Origin: an uncultured Agitococcus sp.
Lineage (GTDB): Bacteria > Pseudomonadota > Gammaproteobacteria > Pseudomonadales > Moraxellaceae
Assembly: GCF_937920075.1 (NCBI RefSeq)
Contig: NZ_CALETI010000293.1
Location: 1 to 12,946 of the forward strand
Length of the DNA stretch: 12,946 nucleotides
Reading direction: 5' to 3'
Below, piece after piece: positions 7,066 to 12,946 of the stretch. A model generated the notes under the pieces. The model saw nothing but the letters and a program-made list of their open reading frames with translations, did not search any database and was not told the origin of the DNA. A program made the position numbers and the translations under genes. The stretch's first letter is position 1. Every line of letters begins with the position of its first letter.

Positions 7066-7099
7066 CCCTCCTCTAATTTAGGGGAGGGTTAGGGAGGGG
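7066..7099. repeat. GC-rich hairpin repeat in the cytochrome-oxidase gap
   Basis: CCCTCCTCTAA (7066-7076) and TTTAGGGGAGGG (7077-7088) form a near-perfect palindrome, followed by a tail GTTAGGGAGGGG-like segment. The form, a palindrome plus GGGTTRGGG, matches the repeat at 11377-11444 and a commonly dispersed bacterial intergenic repeat. It sits inside the 69-bp gap of the operon. It has no U-run on the coding strand, so it is more likely an mRNA-stability or partial attenuation element than a terminator. Confidence 0.6.
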
Positions 7100-7103
7100 T
7101 ATA

Positions 7104-7436
7104 TTATTTTTGAGTTTGAGCAGTAGCCATATAAGTGATCATGGCTTCAAAATCGGGCGGTGTACAAGTAGTACACAAGCCTCCTGCGGGCATAGCATTA
7201 AAACCTTGAATGGCGTGTTGTACTAAAGTGGGTAAGCCTTGCTCTAAACGTTTGTCCCATGCCGCTTTATCACCTACTTGTGGAGCTGGACTAGCCGGAT
7301 TAGCGTGACAAGTTTTGCAGCTTTGCTCAAACAGTTTTTGTTGCTGCTCGCTTAACGTGATGGGTTGTAAACTGGTCTTATTGCCACAGGCTGATAACAC
7401 GAAAACGGACAAGCTTAAAAACAAAACTTTGTGCAT
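7104..7436 (-). CDS. cytochrome c5-like lipoprotein
   Basis: This 110-residue monohaem c-type cytochrome starts with a lipoprotein signal (hydrophobic 4-14, lipobox LSAC, C17). The haem site is C40-K-T-C43-H44. M82 in AMPAGG is the likely sixth ligand. C88 and C91 (LCTTC) match the extra cysteine pair known from the cytochrome c5 group, here just after the Met ligand. The mature part is about 90 residues, the usual size. It should sit lipid-anchored at the periplasmic side of a membrane. ATG has a TGAGG ribosome site 8 bases upstream. It is the first gene of a unit with the Tat flavoprotein and the Tat PLP enzyme, and is the obvious electron acceptor candidate for the flavoprotein. General roles in respiratory chains cannot be excluded. 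Confidence 0.9.
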   Translation of the reverse strand: MHKVLFLSLSVFVLSACGNKTSLQPITLSEQQQKLFEQSCKTCHANPASPAPQVGDKAAWDKRLEQGLPTLVQHAIQGFNAMPAGGLCTTCTPPDFEAMITYMATAQTQK

Positions 7437-7479
7437 ATTGCCAACCTCAGAGAGATTTAATTATTTTTATATACTAAGA

Positions 7480-7485
7480 ATTATA
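7480..7485 (-). promoter_or_regulatory. candidate -10 element of the cytochrome operon
   Basis: A perfect TATAAT on the minus strand lies 44 bp upstream of the cytochrome ATG, giving an expected leader of roughly 37 nt. No convincing -35 is found at 16-18 bp, so the promoter may need an activator or may be spurious in this AT-rich gap. Confidence 0.4.
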
Positions 7486-7538
7486 CAGATTAGATACTAG
7501 CACAGGCAGGGACAACAAAGGGGATATTTTCGGCCATT

Positions 7539-8228
7539 TTACAAATGACTAATTTCGATTAAACGCTCAAATAAGAGGTTTTCGTGTTGCCTATCTTGAG
7601 CAACTGACTGTACCTGATATTCAAAATCTGATTCATTCAAAAAAGTCTGTATGGCTGCTGCAATGGCTGATTTCACTTTTTTATTAGCCGCGTGCAAATC
7701 TGCAATTAGTGAAGAACATCCATCTATCAAACTTAGTATATCTTCAATATCTTGACTAACTAAAAAATCGTTATTTCCCCTGCCTGCGAATGCTTCAATT
7801 TTAGTTGCCAAAAAATAGGTAGGACTAACAACTCGAATAATACGATTAGAGGGTAATTGATACGACTTAGCAAACTCTACAGCTTCAGGATACCAAATAT
7901 TACTAAAACCCAATATTTCTTGATCGGTTGGCATGACATCAACGATCATCGAACCTAAACGCCATCTACAAATAACATCATCTTCAACAGATTCTTTAAA
8001 ACCGCGTTGGCGTAATTTTTGGCATAAATCCTGATATTCAGATTTAGACAATACTTCAACAATCATATCCACATCTTCAGTACTACGAATATGTTGCAAT
8101 GTCACCACATCATCAACCAGTAAAGCCGTTGTACAGCCACCCACAAATACAACTTTCTCTAATAAATCATCACCCAAACTTTGAGCAACAACATCAATCA
8201 TCTCAATCATGACTTTTTGATTATTCAA
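7539..8228 (-). CDS. AbiEii-like nucleotidyltransferase
   Basis: This 229-residue protein has the DNA polymerase beta-type nucleotidyltransferase signature: VGGCTTALL with G30-G31, then T50-E51-D52-V53-D54 as the two metal-binding aspartates, and D98 in MIVDVMP as the probable third. K143 in TKIEAF and D160-IED163 resemble motifs III and IV of AbiEii/MenT proteins. The start is unusual: TTG at 8226-8228 overlaps the TGA of the upstream gene (TTGA) and is preceded by a strong AGAGGGTG ribosome site with 7-8 bases between. ATG codons 6 and 9 residues in have no such site. AbiEii toxins are known to modify RNA ends or use NTPs; the target here is unknown. The coupled upstream gene would be the antitoxin/regulator if this is a toxin. 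A housekeeping nucleotidyltransferase is the alternative. Confidence 0.85.
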   Translation of the reverse strand: MNNQKVMIEMIDVVAQSLGDDLLEKVVFVGGCTTALLVDDVVTLQHIRSTEDVDMIVEVLSKSEYQDLCQKLRQRGFKESVEDDVICRWRLGSMIVDVMPTDQEILGFSNIWYPEAVEFAKSYQLPSNRIIRVVSPTYFLATKIEAFAGRGNNDFLVSQDIEDILSLIDGCSSLIADLHAANKKVKSAIAAAIQTFLNESDFEYQVQSVAQDRQHENLLFERLIEISHL

Positions 8229-8842
8229 ATTTTCACCCTCTGTATAAAGAGATTTTTCGCCAATTCTGCCTCTCGAGCATGCCCCATTCTTATTGAATCT
8301 ACTAATGCTAATAGCTCATATAAAATCGGATCATTTTTTACTGCTTTTGTCACTGACTTATGTATTGGCAATAATGAAATTCCCATGACTTTACCTGTAC
8401 CATCAGGCCATACATAAGGCAAATCGCCTGCACCAAGTAACTGCCCGACTAACACAGGGGAGGCATAAGTCGTTGGAATACCTCTGACCACTGCTCCAAC
8501 CTCAATCGGTAACATATATTTCAAACCATGCACACAAAACTCAGTTATATTTCTTGCAATCGGAATTGGTCTTTGTGTTTTTCTAGAAAGACGCAATAAT
8601 TGATTTTGTAAACAGCGATTTACTGCACCATGACACTCAGATGCACTAATGCCAAGACTGTTAGATAATTGTTGATATGTCCACTCTATTGAGATAGTTG
8701 TTACCACACGATCATCATGCCAACCGCACCACCAGTCATGAGGCCTAAGAGTATATAACTCGTCTTCTTGCTGTCTTATTTCCATAGCAAGCAACTTTAA
8801 AACCAACAAAATATCTTGACTTTTCATAATTGGAAAAACCAT
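8225..8842 (-). CDS. winged-helix-like partner protein of the nucleotidyltransferase
   Basis: This 205-residue soluble protein has an N-terminal part (~50-90) that reads as a helix-turn-helix: TYQQLSNSLGISASECHGAVN, followed by QNQLLRLSR as wing. The second half (~95-200) contains ITEFCVHGLKYMLP, PTTYASPVL, YVWPDGTGKVMGISLLPIH and DPILYELLALVDSIRMG. I recall this protein type next to nucleotidyltransferase genes in other bacteria but know no assigned function. It overlaps the nucleotidyltransferase by 4 bp, a layout typical of antitoxin-before-toxin pairs. ATG at 8842 has a weak AAAGAA site; the ATG at 8827 (M6) is an alternative with no better site. A promoter and a palindrome just upstream suggest that it may repress its own operon. 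That role is inferred. Confidence 0.75.
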   Translation of the reverse strand: MVFPIMKSQDILLVLKLLAMEIRQQEDELYTLRPHDWWCGWHDDRVVTTISIEWTYQQLSNSLGISASECHGAVNRCLQNQLLRLSRKTQRPIPIARNITEFCVHGLKYMLPIEVGAVVRGIPTTYASPVLVGQLLGAGDLPYVWPDGTGKVMGISLLPIHKSVTKAVKNDPILYELLALVDSIRMGHAREAELAKNLFIQRVKI

Positions 8843-8851
8843 ATTTTCTTT

Positions 8852-8861
8852 ATTCGCGAAT
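8852..8861. promoter_or_regulatory. 10-bp palindrome, putative operator
   Basis: The perfect palindrome ATTCGCGAAT lies between the predicted transcription start (~8864) and the ATG of the winged-helix gene at 8842. Its CGCG core stands out in AT-rich DNA, and a further CGAA half-site lies at 8864-8867. The position suits a self-repressing regulator. Confidence 0.45.
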
Positions 8862-8870
8862 TACGAACAA

Positions 8871-8898
8871 ATTAAATACAGAAAAATAAAAAAGTCAA
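8871..8898 (-). promoter_or_regulatory. sigma-70-type promoter of the winged-helix/nucleotidyltransferase operon
   Basis: On the minus strand, -35 TTGACT (8893-8898, five of six consensus bases) and -10 TTTAAT (8871-8876, five of six) are separated by 16 bp. The predicted start near 8864 gives a leader of about 22 nt. It lies wholly in the 63-bp gap after the AraC gene, so this operon is probably transcribed on its own. Confidence 0.55.
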
Positions 8899-8905
8899 GA
8901 AAATA

Positions 8906-9928
8906 TCACCCCTGCCGATAACCTTGTGGCGAAACCCCCATCCAACGATGAAAAGCACGTCTAAAACTGGCTGCTTCGCTATAGCCCAACACCGCAGCGG
9001 CTTGTTCTACCGTCACACGTTTATTGGCTAATAGCTGTTTAGCCAATTGTTGACGCACTAGCTCAACTTGCTGTTGAAAATCGGTTTGAGCCGCTTGTAA
9101 CTTACGTCTTAACGTACGCTCTGACATGGCCAAACGTTTGGCAACTTCGGGCATACTTGGCCAATAATTGGGGCTAGCTCTTAACTCCTGTTGCACACGT
9201 TGGACAATTTCATCAACACGCAATACATGGTGCTGTTGTTCTGCTAATAATTGCTGGCACAAAATTAATAATTGTTTGGCAGTGAGTGCATTGGCCGTTT
9301 TTAATGGTAAGGACAACAAACGTTTGTCCATGCTAAATTGGCAATCGGCTTGTTGGTAATAAATTGGACAGCGCAAATAGTCTTGCAAGGCTTGATGATA
9401 ACTGGATTGTTGCCCAATAAAATGAACAAATAATGGCGAAAAATCTTCACCCATTAATTGCCGTGCTACGTGGGTAAACCCACAAATTAGTTCTTCAGGG
9501 GCAAATTGTGCCAAGGCAGGCAAGGGATAATCTAATTGAGCACGAATAATAAAATGCTCTGTTTGCTCAAGTGATTCTAGACTCATAAAGCTACTGGTCA
9601 AACGATAATAATCCAAACCGTATTTTATCGCTTCACCTACCGTTGGCGCACTTAACATCGCGTGTCCCAGCACACCATAGCTGGATACATTCACTTGTGT
9701 ACCAATCATTAAACCCAAATCTACATAACCTTGACCATATAACAGATTTAATAAATTTTCATAATCTTCTGCCGCCAAACGATAATTATCAGCATATAAC
9801 AGTTGTAAACTATCTAAGGCTAAGCAGCCTGCCAACTGTTGCTGACTAAAGCCTTTACTTAATGCCCATTCAACCAAAATAATGGCAATATAAGCAGGAA
9901 TATGAGGTTGTTGATGATTGATGAGCAT
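8906..9928 (-). CDS. AraC family transcriptional regulator
   Basis: This 340-residue protein has a C-terminal AraC/HTH_18 domain: first HTH at ~258-281 (MPEVAKRLAMSERTLRRKL) and second at ~306-330 (VEQAAAVLGYSEAASFRRAF), ending HRWMGVSPQGYR, the family signature. Residues ~20-210 form an N-terminal effector domain of the PF12625 (OruR/ToxR-regulator-like) type, with YGVLGHAMLSAPTVGEAIKY near 84-103. The length is typical. The ATG has an AGGA ribosome site 8 bases upstream. It is divergent from the serine esterase across a 113-bp gap, the usual layout for a local activator of the adjacent gene, so the esterase is its likely target. The effector is unknown; fatty-acid or ester-derived ligands fit the context but are a guess. 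Confidence 0.92.
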   Translation of the reverse strand: MLINHQQPHIPAYIAIILVEWALSKGFSQQQLAGCLALDSLQLLYADNYRLAAEDYENLLNLLYGQGYVDLGLMIGTQVNVSSYGVLGHAMLSAPTVGEAIKYGLDYYRLTSSFMSLESLEQTEHFIIRAQLDYPLPALAQFAPEELICGFTHVARQLMGEDFSPLFVHFIGQQSSYHQALQDYLRCPIYYQQADCQFSMDKRLLSLPLKTANALTAKQLLILCQQLLAEQQHHVLRVDEIVQRVQQELRASPNYWPSMPEVAKRLAMSERTLRRKLQAAQTDFQQQVELVRQQLAKQLLANKRVTVEQAAAVLGYSEAASFRRAFHRWMGVSPQGYRQG

Positions 9929-9988
9929 ATTGGCTATCCTAATGGGCGAAAGTCATCGTTTAACAAGGCTTTTATTTATTTTTGATTT

Positions 9989-10017
9989 ATTATGAGCACA
10001 TAGCTAACACAAGTCCA
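9989..10017 (-). promoter_or_regulatory. candidate promoter of the AraC gene
   Basis: On the minus strand, -35 TGGACT (10012-10017, four of six) and -10 CATAAT (9989-9994, five of six) are spaced 17 bp, giving a leader of about 54 nt. The rest of the shared 113-bp gap (9929-10041) must also hold the esterase promoter. No good plus-strand -35/-10 pair is visible there, consistent with activator dependence. Confidence 0.4.
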
Positions 10018-10041
10018 TTTTTAACCACAGGACACGACTTT

Positions 10042-11325
10042 ATGTTATTCGACCGTATTAATACCTTACTTCCTTATATTAAAACAGGTGGTCACCGCAT
10101 TAATGTACCACGCGATTTAAAAAGTATTACCACTATCAACAAAGACCGTGAATGTTCACCTGAAAGTTTAGGTTTATCGTCATCAGCGATTGATAAAATT
10201 TGGCAAAGTGTTGAAGCGTATTATAAAACTGGCTTACATCCTGCGATTACCTTAGTCATTCGTTATAAAGGCCAAATCGTCATGAGTCGTGGTTTGGGTT
10301 ATAGCCACGTGGGTGCAGCGGGTGAATCGCCTGATGATGGTTCAAAATTAGCGACTGCTGATACACCATTATGTTTGTTTTCTGGCTCTAAAGCCATTAG
10401 TGCTATGCTCATTCATAAATTAGCCGAAGAAGGTAAACTTAATATTCATGATCGTGTGAGCCAATATATTCCCGAATATGCGTCTCATGGCAAACATTTA
10501 ACCACCATTCATGATTTATTAACCCACAAGGCAGGCATTCGGATTATGCCAATTGCCAATCCAACGCCCGAATTAATGTATGACTTTGATACAGTCGTGA
10601 AAATTTTGGCCGAATCTCCACCTGTTGGCACACCCAAAAAACAACAGGCTTATCATGCTGTTACCGCTGGTTATATTTTGGGAGCAATTGCCCAAAAAGC
10701 GTCAGGCGAAACTTTGCCACAGTTGTTACAACGAGTTTTAGCTGAGCCATTAGGTTGTGAACACTTTACTTTTGGCATGGCTGAAGATCGTCGTCATCAA
10801 GCAGCGGTTAGCTTGCCAACAGGTTTAGATAAAGTGCCTGTGATTAGCAAAATGCTGCATCATATGTTGGGTGTCAGTGACCGTGATATTACGTCTGCAA
10901 TCAACTCTCCCGAAGCTCATGAAGCCGTTATTCCTGCGGCTAACATTTATTGTAGTGCTGAGGAAGTGTGTCGTTTTTATCAAATGATGTTAGATGGCGG
11001 TTTGTGGCAAGGTAAACGCGTGTTTGAAACCACCACGATTAACAATGCAACACGACGCGGTAAATTATTGTTTGACCACTCTGCCAAAGCACCGATGCGT
11101 TATTCTGCTGGTTTTATGCGTGGCGAAAAATTATGGACGATTTTTGGTGCAAATACTGCCGACGCCTTTGGTCATTTAGGCTTCATTAATATTTTGTGTT
11201 GGGCTGATCCTGCACGTGAGATTTCAGTGGCGTTTTTAAATACTGGCAAATCTTTAGCCCCCGAAGGATTTATTGGTTTTGCGAACGTGACCAGTACGAT
11301 TAGTTCTGTTTTTAAGGCTAAGTAG
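10042..11325 (+). CDS. serine hydrolase/esterase of the beta-lactamase (class C, EstB-like) fold
   Basis: This 427-residue protein shows the beta-lactamase family catalytic motifs: S114-G-S-K117 (S-x-x-K) after LCLF, Y204 in AYHAVTAGY as the Y motif, and H378-L-G380 in FGHLGF in place of K-T-G. Members with these motifs are mostly carboxylesterases or lipase-like enzymes rather than beta-lactamases. No signal peptide is visible, so a cytoplasmic location is likely. ATG at 10042 has AGGA nine bases upstream. The frame is open to a TTG at 9982, but that would lengthen the protein by 20 residues without a ribosome site and into the promoter region, so I rejected it. It is divergent from the AraC regulator, probably its activator, and convergent with the Fic gene. 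Substrate unknown; short-chain esters are likely. Confidence 0.9.
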   Translation: MLFDRINTLLPYIKTGGHRINVPRDLKSITTINKDRECSPESLGLSSSAIDKIWQSVEAYYKTGLHPAITLVIRYKGQIVMSRGLGYSHVGAAGESPDDGSKLATADTPLCLFSGSKAISAMLIHKLAEEGKLNIHDRVSQYIPEYASHGKHLTTIHDLLTHKAGIRIMPIANPTPELMYDFDTVVKILAESPPVGTPKKQQAYHAVTAGYILGAIAQKASGETLPQLLQRVLAEPLGCEHFTFGMAEDRRHQAAVSLPTGLDKVPVISKMLHHMLGVSDRDITSAINSPEAHEAVIPAANIYCSAEEVCRFYQMMLDGGLWQGKRVFETTTINNATRRGKLLFDHSAKAPMRYSAGFMRGEKLWTIFGANTADAFGHLGFINILCWADPAREISVAFLNTGKSLAPEGFIGFANVTSTISSVFKAK

Positions 11326-11335
11326 ATGACACAAA

Positions 11336-11362
11336 GGGCTGCTGATATTTTAGCTACAGCCC
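11336..11362 (+). terminator. weak terminator-like hairpin after the esterase
   Basis: GGGCTG (11336-11341) pairs with CAGCCC (11357-11362) around a 15-nt loop, 10 bp after the esterase stop. No T-run follows, so termination is doubtful. It may work together with the adjacent GC-rich repeat. Confidence 0.35.
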
Positions 11363-11376
11363 AACCACACATTAAA

Positions 11377-11444
11377 CCCTCACTCTAGCTCTCTCCCACA
11401 GGGAGAGAGAACGCCCTCTCCTGTGGGAGAGGGTTGGGGTGACG
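11377..11444. repeat. dispersed double-hairpin repeat between convergent genes
   Basis: Two adjacent hairpins: CTCTCTCCC/GGGAGAGAG (11389-11397 with 11401-11409, loop ACA) and CCCTCTCC/GGAGAGGG (11414-11421 with 11426-11433), followed by TTGGGGTGACGG. This is the commonly seen CCCTCTCCC-type interspersed element of bacterial chromosomes. It covers the 3' end of the Fic gene, including its stop codon, and could terminate both convergent transcripts. Confidence 0.8.
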
Positions 11445-12569
11445 GCTGCCTAATACCTCTAAATTAACCTGATAACGTACACTTCTCCCTCCACCTGCAA
11501 TCGATTTTAAGCAACTCTTCTCAAGCATATCAGTTAAATGGCGTGTGGCTGTTGCTTTACTAACTTTAGCAACTTTTTGATATTGAGCGGCACTAATGCC
11601 CTGCTCAAAACCATTTCCACCACCATCTAACAAGCGATTAAGCACTTTACGTTGAGCCTCATGCAAATCAGTTTGGGCAAAATATTGCCAAAACCGTGCT
11701 TTTAATAAGGTTCTTTCGATTTTTTGTAATGACTGATTGACACTCAATTCTAAAGTCTCTAAAAACCATAGTAGCCATTCACTAATATCTAAATTACCTT
11801 TTTGAGATTGCTCTAATATCCGATAATAGTTTTGTCGTTGCTGCAAAATAGCAGATGAAATGGCATATAAACGAATACTTTGCCTATCCATTTGTGCTAA
11901 AGCTAAATCTGTTAGGGTGCGTGTGATACGACCATTACCATCATCAAAAGGATGTAAAGTCACAAACCAAAAATGACTTATTGCGGCTCTTAATAAAGGA
12001 TCAAGTAACTGATTATGGCGACTTTGATTAAACCAATCGATAAACACCATCATTTGTTGTGCTAAATCACTTCTAGGAGGGGCTTCAAAATGGATGGTTG
12101 GTTTATCTATACGTCCTGATACCACTTGCATCGGTTCTTCGCCGCGCCATTGCCCTACTCTTATTTTTGCTGTTGTCCAGTCAGGCTCTGCAAATAACCA
12201 TTCATGCCATTGAAATAAACGCTCTACGGTTAACTCTTGATGAATATTATTTAACGCATCAAATAAAATATTAGCTAAACCTTCGGAGCGTTGGGTACTG
12301 GGATAGGACTGTTGTGCTGATAATCCTAAACGCCGCGCTAAAGATGAGCGTAAGGAATAAACATTAATTTTTTCATTTTCAATGGCAGAGGATGCAATAA
12401 TATTACTTAATAGAGTTTCTAAACTCAGTTCAATACTCTGACCATCATAACTACTTTGACCAAGTAAAAATCCTATCTTTTGATGTAGTTGGCGGAGCTT
12501 AGGCAAAATTTTTGCGTCTGACCATGTAAAGTTTGGCCATTGCGGCTGTTGCCAAATCCATGTTGTCAT
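11385..12569 (-). CDS. Fic domain protein (protein AMPylase) with DUF4172 N-terminus
   Basis: This 394-residue protein opens with a DUF4172-type N-terminus (TTWIWQQPQWPNFTW, then a helix to ~36). The inhibitory motif [S/T]xxxE[G/N] is present as S60-SAI-E64-N65, which marks a class II Fic protein whose helix blocks the ATP site. The Fic domain (~115-275) has the full catalytic motif H206-PFDDGNG-R214, so AMP transfer from ATP to hydroxyl side chains is expected. Residues ~303-368 form a winged helix (ISAAQYQKVAKVSKATATRHL). Residues ~374-394 (from SRHPNPLPQE) are read from the dispersed repeat and are unlikely to be ancestral; the original end was probably near residue 370. ATG has a nearby AGAG. 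The gene is convergent with the esterase and preceded by a strong hairpin. Target proteins are unknown. Confidence 0.93.
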   Translation of the reverse strand: MTTWIWQQPQWPNFTWSDAKILPKLRQLHQKIGFLLGQSSYDGQSIELSLETLLSNIIASSAIENEKINVYSLRSSLARRLGLSAQQSYPSTQRSEGLANILFDALNNIHQELTVERLFQWHEWLFAEPDWTTAKIRVGQWRGEEPMQVVSGRIDKPTIHFEAPPRSDLAQQMMVFIDWFNQSRHNQLLDPLLRAAISHFWFVTLHPFDDGNGRITRTLTDLALAQMDRQSIRLYAISSAILQQRQNYYRILEQSQKGNLDISEWLLWFLETLELSVNQSLQKIERTLLKARFWQYFAQTDLHEAQRKVLNRLLDGGGNGFEQGISAAQYQKVAKVSKATATRHLTDMLEKSCLKSIAGGGRSVRYQVNLEVLGSRHPNPLPQERAFSLPVGES

Positions 12570-12595
12570 CTCTTTTGCTCAACACAATTTTAAAC

Positions 12596-12628
12596 AATGA
12601 GCCGAATATAACAGATATTCAGCTCATT
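12596..12628. terminator. strong hairpin upstream of the Fic gene, probable terminator
   Basis: AATGAGC (12596-12602) pairs with GCTCATT (12622-12628) and GAATAT (12604-12609) with ATATTC (12615-12620), with one C-A mismatch and a 5-nt AACAG loop. The 13-bp stem is followed by TTTT on the plus strand and by GTTTTAAAATT on the minus strand. On the minus strand it would end the transcript of the gene stopping at 12759, about 130 nt downstream. It is only 27 bp before the Fic ATG, so it could also shape the Fic leader. The rest of 12570-12758 shows only AT-rich DNA with a weak CATTG/CAATG inverted pair near 12736-12752. Confidence 0.55.
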
Positions 12629-12758
12629 TTGTGAGGTGATTATAGTTCCGAGATGAAAACTAATTTCTCCTTTTACTTACAATAAATAAACTCCTGAAAT
12701 AAACACAGAATAAACAATTGATTTCACCTTAACATCATTGGGCTAAACAATGGAGTTC

Positions 12759-12946
12759 TTAGTTCAACATAATAAATGGCAATCCGTTACCTAAAATCCT
12801 ACCATCACCACCTATACGCCATTCATTTGTCACATTCAAAATTTGTGTTTCAATTTCTTTACTATAAACAGGCACTAGTTCTTGAGAAACAGTGCTATCA
12901 AAATTATCGCCTCCTGCAATCACTTCTAAAACTAAAGCTGCATCTG
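12759..12946 (-). CDS. 3' end of an unrecognised gene (partial)
   Basis: The minus-strand frame is open from the right window edge to TAA at 12759-12761, giving 61 residues of a C-terminus. It begins DAALVLEVIAGGDNFD and ends RILGNGLPFIMLN. The other two minus frames are stopped early, and the composition (mixed hydrophobic strands, acidic, GNGLPF turn) looks like real protein. There is no motif I can assign; the N-terminus lies outside. It is followed by the hairpin at 12596-12628 and then the Fic gene on the same strand, with no sign that they are co-transcribed. Confidence 0.6.
   Translation of the reverse strand, partial: DAALVLEVIAGGDNFDSTVSQELVPVYSKEIETQILNVTNEWRIGGDGRILGNGLPFIMLN

Noticed and set aside
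9982..10041. TTG-initiated N-terminal extension of the esterase
   Set aside because: No ribosome site, unusual residue content, and overlap with the promoter region; ATG at 10042 has an AGGA site.
11172..11372. 66-codon minus-strand frame
   Set aside because: It is antisense to the conserved HLG-containing end of the esterase.
12736..12752. CATTG/CAATG inverted pair after the last partial gene
   Set aside because: A 5-bp stem without a T-run; the hairpin at 12596-12628 is a far better terminator candidate.

Overview
The window looks like chromosomal DNA of an AT-rich (roughly 40% GC by eye) gammaproteobacterium, most plausibly Pseudomonadales, possibly Moraxellaceae. The clues are a TIGR02647-type small protein, a CBS-like sensor module of the kind often fused to GGDEF proteins in that group, a cytochrome c5-like lipoprotein, and an AraC regulator divergent from a serine esterase. 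The taxonomic placement is inference. Nearly all genes lie on the minus strand; only the esterase at 10042-11325 is on the plus strand. No rRNA, tRNA, CRISPR array or intact insertion sequence was seen.

Region 1 (1-2210): a soluble CBS-HisKA-HATPase histidine kinase followed 9 bp later by a response regulator that runs off the left edge. The regulator has an intact receiver domain and a second receiver-like domain without the phospho-acceptor aspartate. The leader upstream of the kinase carries four TGTCA/TGACA motifs at exact 11-bp intervals, which read on the kinase strand resemble a PhoB (Pho) box.

Region 2 (2211-4270): a compact set of small genes. A 74-residue one-span membrane protein, a 39-codon frame matching the C-terminus of class III nucleotide cyclases, and a GNAT acetyltransferase overlap one another. 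Upstream lie a REP-like palindrome, a TIGR02647 protein, and an exported Ala-rich protein with 15-residue repeats.

Region 3 (4369-7485): an apparent operon encoding a cytochrome c lipoprotein, a Tat-lipoprotein FAD oxidase/dehydrogenase of the aldonolactone/alditol oxidase family, and a Tat-signal PLP enzyme of the alanine racemase/DSD1 fold. Together they suggest an undescribed envelope redox module in which the flavoenzyme passes electrons to the cytochrome. This is the best candidate for new biology in the window.

Region 4 (7539-8898): a two-gene unit of a winged-helix-like protein and an AbiEii-like nucleotidyltransferase, with its own promoter and a palindrome at the expected operator position. 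It resembles a toxin-antitoxin or abortive-infection type module.

Region 5 (8906-12946): an AraC regulator divergent from a beta-lactamase-fold esterase. A Fic/DUF4172 AMPylase is convergent to the esterase, and its last ~20 codons are read from a dispersed palindromic repeat. Then come a strong hairpin and the 3' end of an unrecognised gene. Gaps between genes are all under 200 bp.
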